A stretch of DNA of 64,000 bases from an uncultured Porphyromonadaceae bacterium (lineage in GTDB: Bacteria; Bacteroidota; Bacteroidia; Bacteroidales; Coprobacteraceae): assembly GCA_900545915.1 (NCBI GenBank), contig URAV01000017.1, positions 1 to 64,000 on the forward strand, in the 5' to 3' direction. Below the pieces are notes generated by a model. That model was not told the origin of the DNA, made no database searches, and saw nothing but the letters and a program-made list of their open reading frames with translations. Below are positions 16,525 through 24,797 of the stretch, piece after piece. A program made the position numbers and the translations under genes. Position 1 is the first letter of the stretch. Every line of letters starts with the position of its first letter.

Positions 16525-17484
16525 ATGAAAATAAAGAGATCGTTTTGTCTTTCAGTTTGTGCGGTATTTATCCTTGCTGGGATTTTTGCAGCATGTAACT
16601 CCCCTAAGAAAAAAGGGATTACCGAAACCCCTACGTCAGGACTTATTAAAATAAGTGCAGACCAAACCTTTGAGCCGATTATGGAGCAGGAGATAGATGT
16701 TTTTGAAGGACTATATCCTAAAGCTAATATAATACCGGTTTATGCCGATGAGGTGGATGTTATAACCTCTCTCTTGCAAGATAGTGTGAGATTGGCAGTT
16801 ACGACGCGGAGGCTTTCTCCGAAAGAAGTAGAAACTTTGAATGCTCGGAAACTTTATCCGAAAGAAGTAAAAATCGCTACGGACGGAGTCGCCCTTATCG
16901 TAAATAAGGCAAATCCGGATACGTTGATTACTATGGACCAGCTTCGACGGATTCTTACGGGAGAGGTTACGGAATGGAGTCAGGTTTATCCTGAATCTAA
17001 ATTAGGTAAATTGCAGCTTGTATTCGATAATCCGAATTCGAGTACGGTGCGTTTTGCAATAGATTCTATTTGTGCAGGAAAGCCTTTGTCGAAGAATCTG
17101 AATGCTCAGGATAGTAATGAAAATGTGATTGATTATGTTTCGGAAGTTCCTAATGCTATCGGTGTAATCGGAGCTAGTTGGATCGGAAATAAAAATGATT
17201 CGACGCGTCTTTCTTTCTCAGATAAAATTACAGTGATGGGTATCAGCCGAGATGATGTGGCTTATCCGTCGAACAGTTATCAGCCTTATCAAGCTTATTT
17301 GGCAATGGGATTATATCCATTGACCAGAGATGTTTATATAATAACTACCGATCCCAAAAGCGGTTTGCCAAGTGGGTTTACTACATTTGTCGGATCGGAT
17401 AAAGGTCAGCGGATTATTTTGAAGACCGGGATTGTTCCGGCGACACAAGCAATCCGTATCGTAAATGTGAGAGAAAATTTATAA
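16525..17484 (+). CDS. PstS-like substrate-binding lipoprotein
   Basis: A 319-residue periplasmic-binding protein of the PstS/PBP-like family (PF12849). The signal sequence ends in FAAC, a lipobox. Family blocks include ISADQTFEPIMEQEIDVFEG, DGVALIVNKANPDTLITMDQ, ILTGEVTEWSQV and the phosphate-loop-like DNPNSSTVRF. No pstC, pstA or pstB is nearby. In this position of the TonB operon the protein may bind phosphate or another oxyanion, or serve a sensing role; the substrate is not provable here. Confidence 0.87.
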   Translation: MKIKRSFCLSVCAVFILAGIFAACNSPKKKGITETPTSGLIKISADQTFEPIMEQEIDVFEGLYPKANIIPVYADEVDVITSLLQDSVRLAVTTRRLSPKEVETLNARKLYPKEVKIATDGVALIVNKANPDTLITMDQLRRILTGEVTEWSQVYPESKLGKLQLVFDNPNSSTVRFAIDSICAGKPLSKNLNAQDSNENVIDYVSEVPNAIGVIGASWIGNKNDSTRLSFSDKITVMGISRDDVAYPSNSYQPYQAYLAMGLYPLTRDVYIITTDPKSGLPSGFTTFVGSDKGQRIILKTGIVPATQAIRIVNVRENL

Positions 17485-17513
17485 TAATAATATAATAGAA
17501 AACTATAGAAATT

Positions 17514-19166
17514 ATGCGAACTAAGTCAATGTTACTTGCTTCTTTCCTTTTTGTTGGAGGGGTGGTGAGTTCTGCTTTTGCAGAATCGTACACGGATGGT
17601 ATCGAATATTTTAAATCAGGACAACCCGATCGGGCGAAGATAATCTTGGATAAAACATTGAATGACCCATCTACTAAAAAGGCCGAAGCATATTTTTATT
17701 TAGGGGAGATTTATTCGGGAATGAATAAACCAGATTCTGCCGGTATGTATTATGAAATGGGTTTGCAGGCAGATCCTCTTTATCCTTATAATTCGATCGG
17801 TAAAGGGAAATTGATGTTGAAAAACAATAAAAAAGAGGCTGAAGCTCTTTTCAAGGCGGCAATTAAATCGGACAAAAAAAATCCGGAGATTTATCTTGCC
17901 GTTTCAAAAGCATATTATGAAAATGTAATGCCTGAATATCAGAAATATTTAGATAAGGCTTTGGATGCTGATAAAGAGTATGCTCCTATTTATGTATTCG
18001 AAGGAGATATTTTAGTCAAAGATGGGAAATATGGTGAAGCGTGCGGTTTTTATGAAATGGCACAAAACTTCGATGAAAACTGTCTGGAAGCTTATGTGAA
18101 ATATTCGAATATTTATTTCCCTATTAATGCGAGTCTTGCTATTGCCAAATTGGAGGATCTGTTAAAACTGAAACCTAATTCTGCTATTGCACAACGCGAA
18201 TTGGCCGAAGCATATTTTAAGGATAGCAAATATAATCAAGCAGTAGAAGCTTATGCACGTTATATGGCTAATCCCAATCATTTTGAAAGCGATCAGTCGC
18301 GTTATGCAGCACTGCTTTTCTTTGATAAGAAATATCAAGAATCTCTGGATCTTGTAGATAAAATGATTGTAAAAAATCCGAATGATTTTATCTTGAAACG
18401 TTTGGCGATGTATGATAATTATGAGTTGAAGAATTATGATAAGGCTCTTACTGCAGCGGAGACATTTATGAATACTCCGGGAAATCCTCAATTCAATACA
18501 CAAGATTATATTATTTATGCGAATATATTGATTGAAAACAAATTGGCGGATAAAGCCGTACCGGTATTGGAAAAAGCGATTTCTCTTGATCAAGAAAAGG
18601 TCGAACTTTATAAGGAATTGAGCGAAGCTTATCGTGCTGCCGGAGATATGCTAAAAAGTGCTGATGCATATAATGAATATATGAAACGTAATCAGGATGT
18701 GAGCCTGACAGATTATTTCTTCTTAGGTACGATTTATTATCGTGCCGCTTCTGCCGAAGCACCGGCTGCCGAAGCAACTCCAGAGGAAAAGGCTGCAAAA
18801 CTTGCTATTCAAAAACCGATATATCAAAAGGCCGATAGCTTGTTTGCTATTGTAATAGAGAGAGCTCCTGAAGATTATCGTGGATATTTATGGAGAGCCC
18901 GTACAAATTCCGGTCTTGATCCCGAAACGACAGAAGGATTGGCAAAGCCATATTACGAAGCTCTATTGACTGTTCTTGAAAAGGCTCAGAATCCGAATAA
19001 GGCCGCGTTACTGGAGGCTTATAAATATATCGGTTTCTATAATTATCAAAAAGAGTATGCTGCAGGAAAGAATGTTTATCCTGAAACCCGCAAATGGTGG
19101 AGTAAGATGTTGACTGTTGATCCTAATAATGAGATCAAAGCTCTTTTGGATCAGCTACCTCAATAA
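17514..19166 (+). CDS. Exported tetratricopeptide-repeat protein
   Basis: A 550-residue protein with signal peptide MRTKSMLLASFLFVGGVVSSAFA and at least eight TPR units from residue 25 onward (for example AEAYFYLGEIYSGMNKPDSA and AIAQRELAEAYFKDSKYNQA). An Ala/Glu/Pro insert (AEAPAAEATPEEK) lies near residue 415. It is a periplasmic scaffold, probably for a complex tied to the TonB system. It is the last gene of the operon, 29 bases after the PstS-like gene and followed by a strong terminator. Confidence 0.88.
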   Translation: MRTKSMLLASFLFVGGVVSSAFAESYTDGIEYFKSGQPDRAKIILDKTLNDPSTKKAEAYFYLGEIYSGMNKPDSAGMYYEMGLQADPLYPYNSIGKGKLMLKNNKKEAEALFKAAIKSDKKNPEIYLAVSKAYYENVMPEYQKYLDKALDADKEYAPIYVFEGDILVKDGKYGEACGFYEMAQNFDENCLEAYVKYSNIYFPINASLAIAKLEDLLKLKPNSAIAQRELAEAYFKDSKYNQAVEAYARYMANPNHFESDQSRYAALLFFDKKYQESLDLVDKMIVKNPNDFILKRLAMYDNYELKNYDKALTAAETFMNTPGNPQFNTQDYIIYANILIENKLADKAVPVLEKAISLDQEKVELYKELSEAYRAAGDMLKSADAYNEYMKRNQDVSLTDYFFLGTIYYRAASAEAPAAEATPEEKAAKLAIQKPIYQKADSLFAIVIERAPEDYRGYLWRARTNSGLDPETTEGLAKPYYEALLTVLEKAQNPNKAALLEAYKYIGFYNYQKEYAAGKNVYPETRKWWSKMLTVDPNNEIKALLDQLPQ

Positions 19167-19200
19167 AGAATCATTTTCTTTCGGAGTAGTTCCGATAATT

Positions 19201-19254
19201 AAATATTTAAAAACTCCCGACAGACAAGTATCTGTCGGGAGTTTTTAAATATTT
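19201..19254. terminator. Bidirectional terminator between the TonB operon and pabC
   Basis: A perfect 24-bp inverted repeat (19201-19224 with 19231-19254) around the loop CAAGTA. The core is ACTCCCGACAGA with flanking A and T tracts, so it can stop transcription from both sides. The last codons and the stop codon of the convergent pabC-like gene lie inside the right arm. Confidence 0.92.
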
Positions 19255-19835
19255 ATACCCGTTACGGGCAAAATGATTTCTCCGAAACCGATCATTGCAT
19301 TAAATAGAGAAATGTGTTTGTATTTACTAATATCATCGATCGAAATGCGAGCTTCTTGTATTGTGCCTTGCCTTAGTAGATACTCTCTTTGAGTTCCTTT
19401 TAGTAAAGGATTTTCTGGAGTTTTCCATCTGTTCCCATCCGAAAAAGCCACGTTGCAGATAGAAGTATCGGTAATCAGATCGTTTTTGACGATTAGAATA
19501 TCATCGTATTTTTGTCTGGATGCAAATAATCGGTTTATTGTTTCCCTATTCGTTGTTTTCCATGAATATTCGATAGTATTATCTTTTACCAGTTTCAAAG
19601 ACGATACAGGACGTACTTGATAAGGGATATATTCTATGGATACTATTTCTTTGTTATAGATAATACGGCATTTGGTCAATTCTTTATAGGGAGAAGGGTC
19701 GATCATATTGTCGATATTTATTTCGGCTATTTTCCCGAAAAAGTGTAGTCGAGTAGAATTTAATCTTTGATTGTGTAGATCGATATTGAACGCTTTACCG
19801 TCAATAATTCGTATGGTTTCAGTGAATAGGGACAT
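19245..19835 (-). CDS. pabC: Class IV aminotransferase, probable aminodeoxychorismate lyase
   Basis: A 196-residue fold-type IV PLP enzyme, short for PabC (about 270 residues). The motif LITDTSICNVAF matches the PLP-phosphate-binding segment, and GTQREYLLR matches the later conserved region. Together with the PabB-like gene, whose 3' end overlaps its start by 17 bases, it should convert aminodeoxychorismate to p-aminobenzoate for folate. An alternative is another class IV role, but the gene pairing favours PabC. The stop codon sits within the terminator stem. Confidence 0.82.
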   Translation of the reverse strand: MSLFTETIRIIDGKAFNIDLHNQRLNSTRLHFFGKIAEINIDNMIDPSPYKELTKCRIIYNKEIVSIEYIPYQVRPVSSLKLVKDNTIEYSWKTTNRETINRLFASRQKYDDILIVKNDLITDTSICNVAFSDGNRWKTPENPLLKGTQREYLLRQGTIQEARISIDDISKYKHISLFNAMIGFGEIILPVTGINI

Positions 19836-20802
19836 ATACTTTTTGTTTCATTTCATGATATTCTTTAATCACATCGCTTTGTGCGGTTATCCCTCCTCCG
19901 CTTTTAAAAATCTTTTTATTTCCTTGTTGTTCTATAAATCTTATCATAACGGCACTTTCTAATGTCGATTTATTGCAATATCCCATGATCCCGGTGTAAA
20001 ATCCTCGATTATAAGTTTCGGCAGACCGGATAATTTTCATGGTGGCCTTTTTAGGTGCACCTGTAATTGAGCCGGCGGGGAGAAGATTGTAAAGAATGTC
20101 TCCGACTTTTTCAGGGAAGACGAGCTTGAGCTTTCCTCGTATTTCGGAACTGACTTGTAAAAGTTCTCCTTTATTGGTTATAATTTTGTCTATATACCGA
20201 TATCGGGGTACGTGTACATTATTGGCTATTTTGCTCAAATCATTTCGTATGAGATCTACGATCGTTGCATGTTCTGCACTTTCTTTAGGATCATTTAATA
20301 TTTGCCTTTCGGCATCCGGAACTCTGGAATCTATCGTTCCTTTCATTGGAAAAGAAGATATTTCATCATTGCAAATTTGAATAAAGATTTCAGGAGAAAA
20401 TACGGTTAGCTGATTTTTTATCCAAAGGCGATAAGGAGCTTGGCTATATTCGAAAATTTCTTTTAATGAAAGATTCGTTTCTACCGAAGTTGCACAAGTC
20501 AGGTTCGTTAAATACGAATTACCTCGTAATATATTTTCCTCTATTATAGAAAACGAGTGCCGATATTCACTGAAAGGGATAAATTGAGGTTTCCATGTTA
20601 TCGGTAAAGAGTTATTTTTGTGACCTTTCGGACAGTTCGTTACTCCGTTAAAGTCATATAGAATTAAGTCGGGATCAATATCGGATAGTTCGAGAATGTA
20701 AGCTTCGTCTCCTTGATAATTGATGATAAATATAAATTCTTTTCTGTATTTTCCGAGATTATTTAACTCTTTAATAATATCGGTTTGTGAGAATAAGTGC
20801 AT
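19819..20802 (-). CDS. pabB: Aminodeoxychorismate synthase component I (PabB-like)
   Basis: A 327-residue chorismate-binding enzyme. Signatures include KGTIDSRVPDAERQILNDPK, VDLIRNDLSKIA and LPAGSITGAPKKATMKII. The start was taken at MHLFSQTDIIKELNN. A longer in-frame start at 20910 would run into the repeat at 20874-21037 and adds a non-conserved tail. It makes 4-amino-4-deoxychorismate from chorismate with an amidotransferase (PabA) that is not encoded nearby. It lacks the long N-terminal domain of E. coli PabB, as do many Bacteroidetes homologues. A -7-like TATTTTTG lies at 20823-20830 on the minus strand. Confidence 0.87.
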   Translation of the reverse strand: MHLFSQTDIIKELNNLGKYRKEFIFIINYQGDEAYILELSDIDPDLILYDFNGVTNCPKGHKNNSLPITWKPQFIPFSEYRHSFSIIEENILRGNSYLTNLTCATSVETNLSLKEIFEYSQAPYRLWIKNQLTVFSPEIFIQICNDEISSFPMKGTIDSRVPDAERQILNDPKESAEHATIVDLIRNDLSKIANNVHVPRYRYIDKIITNKGELLQVSSEIRGKLKLVFPEKVGDILYNLLPAGSITGAPKKATMKIIRSAETYNRGFYTGIMGYCNKSTLESAVMIRFIEQQGNKKIFKSGGGITAQSDVIKEYHEMKQKVYVPIH

Positions 20803-20873
20803 AAGTTGGTAGATTTGTTTTGCAAAAATAAGGGCTGTACTCTGATTTTTATGAAAAATATATTTGAATTTTA

Positions 20874-21037
20874 AGGCCAGTCTAAATTTTTCAATGAAAA
20901 ATACTATCAAATCATCTTTGTGTTTTTTTTCGGTCTATTTTCCCGCTTCGCAGTCATGTCGCTACGTTTCTTATCAGAAAAAATATTCTCGAGACAGTTC
21001 TCAAAAAATATGTCCATACAAAATTTAGACAGGTTCT
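20874..21037 (+). repeat. Dispersed intergenic repeat, full-length copy (type B)
   Basis: The left end reads CCAGTCTAAATTTTTCAAT and the right end CAAAATTTAGACAGGTTCT. The interior carries CATCTTTGTG-TTTTTTTCGG, shared with the copies at 30659 and 34120, and a CTCAAAAAATATGTCCATAC segment like those at 34120 and 63411. It lies between the divergent pabB and reg_prop genes. Confidence 0.78.
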
Positions 21038-21054
21038 TAGAGGTATGATTTGTG

Positions 21055-21083
21055 TTGATTCTTGAGAATAATTAATATATTTG
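21055..21083 (+). promoter_or_regulatory. Promoter of the reg_prop-AraC regulator
   Basis: TTG (21055-21057), 18 bases, then TATATTTG (21076-21083) fits the Bacteroides consensus. The start codon follows 19 bases downstream of the -7 box. Confidence 0.6.
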
Positions 21084-21102
21084 TCTCAAACTACTATTCC
21101 CC

Positions 21103-23409
21103 ATGAAACTCTTAATCTTTATTTTGTCATTGGTTATAAATATTCCGGTTTGCTTATCTCAGGGGAAAAAGGTATTGCAGATCAGTTCTTATACTGTTGA
21201 CGACGGATTATCTCATCGGGTGATATCTAATATAATACAAGACTCTAAAGGATATATCTGGATGGCGACATGGAATGGGTTGTGTCGTTATGACGCTTCT
21301 CGTTTTGAGACATGGAATATGTTACCGAACGGTTCGACGATAGGAAGATTGCTTCGAATAGCAGAAACGGAGGACGGGCGTATTTATTGTCATAATTATA
21401 ATGATAGCGTTTATATTTTTGATCCGGCTACTTGTAGATTTATGCAGTGTACAGGAGCTGAACAATTAATTTCTTATCCGCCTAATCCTTATTTATTGCA
21501 AGTCGAGCAAGGCGGATTGCTTATTATCCACCGTGATTCTGGAGAGCGATATTTTCTTCCTGTGAAGAGTAATAAACGGTTGAAGAATACTTTGCATGCC
21601 TCATTTTCTGATAGACAGGGTAATTTTTGGGTCAATTTTGATGATGTTTTATATAAATTATCGTTTTCACCGGAATCTTATATTTACCGGACACATGTAA
21701 AAACAGAGAATTCTTTACTTTTTGGAGATGAGATCAGAGCGATTGCATGTAGTGCAAAATCCGGACGTTTGTGGATCGGTGCTAAAAGCGGAGATATTTA
21801 TGTTTATAATAAGGAGGGAGATTTTGAGGGGTATCTTTCGAAAAATGGGTCTGTAACGCAAGTTCCTGTCCATTTCGGTGCTAATGCGTATGTGATAAAA
21901 GAGGATAGATCGGGAAGAATATGGATCGGGACAAAAGGAGATGGCCTTTATAGCCTTGTCCCTGAGGGAGATAAAAAATATACTGTCAGTCATTATACGC
22001 AAAAGTCTCATGGGTTGGCTGATGATCGGATATATTCCTTGTTTTTTGATGATTCGGACAGATTGTGGATCGGAACGTTTGGTAATGGATTTTCTATTGT
22101 TTCCGTGAGGGGGGGGAGTGTGAATTTATTAAAGAACGGACTTCCCGGACAGCGTATCAGGTGTATAGGGGCTTTTGATGCAGGTCTTATTTGTGCCTCG
22201 ACTAATGGTTTGTACCTTGTTGACAGCACAGGAAAAGTGTTGCGAAAAATAGGGAGTTCCGATTTTACATTTGTTCATAAGGCCAATAGAGGGGATATAT
22301 ATGTTTCTACGATTGGGGCGGGTATTTTCAGATTGTGTTCAGAATCCGGACATTGGCAGCTTATTCCTGTCAGATTAGGAAATGTTTCTGATGATGTCGT
22401 ATTATCCATTGCAGAAGAACTTTCGGGAAATATTTGGTTTGTGTCTGATAATAGTTTAGTGCGATTGTTTACAGATGGAAACATACAAACTTTCAGTCAA
22501 GATTTTTTCGGTAAAAATATCACTTTCTCAGAAGGTATTCCCATGCTGAAGGATAATAAGCTTTTCTTAGGTACGGCGGACGGTTTTATAGAAATGAGTT
22601 TAGAATCTTCAGAAAAATTTCTTCCTCCTTTATATTGGAGATATATTCAAGTCGAGGATTCTTTGTTTGTCCCGACAGATAGTTTGTTGACCGTTCGTTT
22701 GGGAGAGCATGTCCGGATAAGTCCTGTGGCTCTGGATTATCGGCCGGGAACTATACGTTATAGTTATCGTTTGGATACTGATACCGTTTGGCGAGATCTT
22801 GATTATGGTAAAGTTATAGAATTAGATGATTTGTCGAAAGGCAGGCATGTGTTGACGGTTCGTTCTACTGATAGTTACGGTATATGGATGAATAATGATC
22901 GTACGTTTATAATTGATGTACGCTCTTCATTTTATAAAGGAGGAGTATGGTTTATTGTGATAGGCTTATTGGTCGTTGTTTCGATTTTTTTGTTTTATAA
23001 CCGTCTGCCTTTTGTTCCGAGGAGTTCATTGCCAGATATATCTCCTTCATTACCCAAAGTGGACTTTTCTCCTGACGAGCAATTTTTGGAAGCGGCAAAA
23101 TTGTTTGTAGAGTCGAATATGGATAAGCCGGAATTGTCTGTTGATGATTTTGCAGCTTATATGGGGATGAGTCGTACGATTTTGTATAACCGTATGAAAG
23201 ATTTGCTTGATAAGACTCCCGCGAATTTCATAAAAGAGATGAGAATTAAACGAGCGGTACAATTGTTGAAGTTAAATATATATACTATTTCGGAAATAGC
23301 TGATATGACCGGTTTTAATGATGCAAAATATTTCAGTAAGGTTTTTAAAAGAGAGATCGGTGTTTCTCCGATGTCTTATGTTGATGAACAAGAGCGAACT
23401 AAGAATTGA
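21103..23409 (+). CDS. Membrane regulator: reg_prop propeller, Y_Y_Y domain, one TM helix, AraC DNA-binding domain
   Basis: A 768-residue protein. Domain order: signal peptide (1-20); two-component-regulator propeller repeats (for example YIWMATWNGLCRYD, RIWIGTKGDGLYSL and RLWIGTFGNGFSIV) to about residue 500; a Y_Y_Y-type beta domain to about 605; one membrane helix, GGVWFIVIGLLVVVSIFLFY (613-632); an AraC-type helix-turn-helix (about 665-765, ending FNDAKYFSKVFKREIGVSPM). The sensor half is that of hybrid two-component systems that read glycans, but the histidine kinase and receiver domains are missing. Ligand binding would have to act directly on DNA binding at the membrane. No target gene cluster is adjacent. 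Confidence 0.9.
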   Translation: MKLLIFILSLVINIPVCLSQGKKVLQISSYTVDDGLSHRVISNIIQDSKGYIWMATWNGLCRYDASRFETWNMLPNGSTIGRLLRIAETEDGRIYCHNYNDSVYIFDPATCRFMQCTGAEQLISYPPNPYLLQVEQGGLLIIHRDSGERYFLPVKSNKRLKNTLHASFSDRQGNFWVNFDDVLYKLSFSPESYIYRTHVKTENSLLFGDEIRAIACSAKSGRLWIGAKSGDIYVYNKEGDFEGYLSKNGSVTQVPVHFGANAYVIKEDRSGRIWIGTKGDGLYSLVPEGDKKYTVSHYTQKSHGLADDRIYSLFFDDSDRLWIGTFGNGFSIVSVRGGSVNLLKNGLPGQRIRCIGAFDAGLICASTNGLYLVDSTGKVLRKIGSSDFTFVHKANRGDIYVSTIGAGIFRLCSESGHWQLIPVRLGNVSDDVVLSIAEELSGNIWFVSDNSLVRLFTDGNIQTFSQDFFGKNITFSEGIPMLKDNKLFLGTADGFIEMSLESSEKFLPPLYWRYIQVEDSLFVPTDSLLTVRLGEHVRISPVALDYRPGTIRYSYRLDTDTVWRDLDYGKVIELDDLSKGRHVLTVRSTDSYGIWMNNDRTFIIDVRSSFYKGGVWFIVIGLLVVVSIFLFYNRLPFVPRSSLPDISPSLPKVDFSPDEQFLEAAKLFVESNMDKPELSVDDFAAYMGMSRTILYNRMKDLLDKTPANFIKEMRIKRAVQLLKLNIYTISEIADMTGFNDAKYFSKVFKREIGVSPMSYVDEQERTKN

Positions 23410-23456
23410 TTTTTTAATGAGATTGTCTGATTCGTTAAGTTTTTCGAAGTTGTAAA

Positions 23457-23496
23457 AAAATAGCGATGATAGGATTTTATCACCGCTATTTTCTTT
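23457..23496. terminator. Terminator between the regulator and fba
   Basis: The stem AAAATAGCG-a-TGATA / TATCA-c-CGCTATTTT is flanked by A and T runs on both sides. It serves the convergent regulator and aldolase genes. Confidence 0.82.
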
Positions 23497-23511
23497 ATTT
23501 ACTATTTTTGA

Positions 23512-24519
23512 TTAACAGCAGCAACCACCTTTTCCTGCGCTACCCAAAACATCTTCGATTTTGTGTTTGTACAGTTTTTTCATATTGTCACGAGCCGGAC
23601 CTAAATATTTACGAGGGTCAAATTCTGCCGGTTTTGTGGCAAATACTTCACGGACAGCAGCAGTCATAGCCAAACGGCTGTCTGAGTCGATGTTGATTTT
23701 GCAAACTGCCGATTTAGCTGCTTTACGCAATTGTTCTTCGGGAATTCCGATTGCATCTTTCAAAGCACCTCCATATTTGTTGATTGTAGCGACTTCTTCT
23801 TGAGGTACAGATGATGCACCGTGAAGAACGATAGGGAATCCCGGAAGTTCTTTTTCTACACCTTCCAGTACGTCGAAGCGCAAGGGGGGAGGAACGAGGA
23901 TTCCGTCAGCATTACGGGTACATTGTTCCGGTTTGAATTTGTTAGCACCATGAGATGTTCCGATAGAAATAGCCAAACTGTCGCATCCGGTTTTGGTAAC
24001 GAAATCTACTACTTCTTCGGGTTTGGTATAGGTATGATGTTCTGCAGAAACTTCATCTTCGACACCGGCCAATACACCGAGTTCTCCTTCTACGGTTACA
24101 TCGAACTGATGAGCATATTCTACTACTTTCTTAGTAAGCGCTACATTTTCGTCATAAGGAAGGTGAGATCCGTCGATCATTACAGACGAGAATCCCATGT
24201 CGATACAGGATTTGCATAATTCAAAAGAATCTCCATGATCAAGATGAAGAACGATCTGAGGATTTTTGCAACCTAATTCTTTGGCGTATTCAACTGCGCC
24301 TTCAGCCATATAGCGAAGCAGCGTCTGATTGGCATATTGACGTGCTCCTTTTGAAACTTGAAGAATAACCGGAGAGTTGGTTTCTACTGCAGCTTGGATA
24401 ATAGCTTGCAACTGTTCCATATTATTGAAGTTGAAAGCCGGAATCGCATAGCCACCTTTAATAGCCTTAGCAAACATCTCTCTGGTGTTTACGAGGCCTA
24501 AATCTTTGTAACTAACCAT
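23512..24519 (-). CDS. fba: Class II fructose-1,6-bisphosphate aldolase
   Basis: A 335-residue zinc enzyme of glycolysis and gluconeogenesis that cleaves fructose 1,6-bisphosphate to glyceraldehyde 3-phosphate and dihydroxyacetone phosphate. Metal and substrate residues are visible: Asp and His in LHLDHGDSFEL, Glu in VEGELGVLAG, His in SIGTSHGANKF and VLHGASSVP. The length matches the long class II type. The C-terminus ends in GKGGCCC, three adjacent cysteines that are not part of the active site. A -7 box lies 38 bases upstream. Confidence 0.95.
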   Translation of the reverse strand: MVSYKDLGLVNTREMFAKAIKGGYAIPAFNFNNMEQLQAIIQAAVETNSPVILQVSKGARQYANQTLLRYMAEGAVEYAKELGCKNPQIVLHLDHGDSFELCKSCIDMGFSSVMIDGSHLPYDENVALTKKVVEYAHQFDVTVEGELGVLAGVEDEVSAEHHTYTKPEEVVDFVTKTGCDSLAISIGTSHGANKFKPEQCTRNADGILVPPPLRFDVLEGVEKELPGFPIVLHGASSVPQEEVATINKYGGALKDAIGIPEEQLRKAAKSAVCKINIDSDSRLAMTAAVREVFATKPAEFDPRKYLGPARDNMKKLYKHKIEDVLGSAGKGGCCC

Positions 24520-24556
24520 TTTTTTAATGTATTTGCGTTAATAAATAAAAACTACA

Positions 24557-24564
24557 CAAAGGTA
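24557..24564 (-). promoter_or_regulatory. -7 box of the aldolase gene
   Basis: TACCTTTG on the minus strand matches TAnnTTTG, 38 bases from the start codon. No good -33 TTTG is seen. Confidence 0.5.
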
Positions 24565-24689
24565 CTAAAATTCTTACAAACCGAAACATCTGAAACTTAA
24601 AAAAAATATGTGAAAGCACTCTGGTCTGCAATATCATGATAGAGTCCGATAATTTTAGGTTTCTTCTTTTCCCTTTCATTTTTTATAAG

Positions 24690-24697
24690 TATTTTTG
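24690..24697 (+). promoter_or_regulatory. -7 box of speA
   Basis: TATTTTTG fits TAnnTTTG and stands 100 bases before the speA start. Only a T-rich stretch is found at -33. The rest of the 24565-24797 gap shows nothing else. Confidence 0.45.
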
Positions 24698-24797
24698 CCC
24701 ACTTGATAATTATAAAAACCGCTTAGAGTGTCTAATGGTTTAAATTTCTGTAATTAAGTTCGTTATTAATTTATAAAACATTTCAGATTAAAAGAGA

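Noticed and set aside
16525..17484. A phosphate ABC transporter locus together with phoU
   Set aside because: phoU is 13 kb away and no pstC, pstA or pstB genes exist in the window.
20803..20910. The longer N-terminus of the PabB-like protein
   Set aside because: It extends into a dispersed repeat and does not resemble the family; the Met at 20802 is the better start.
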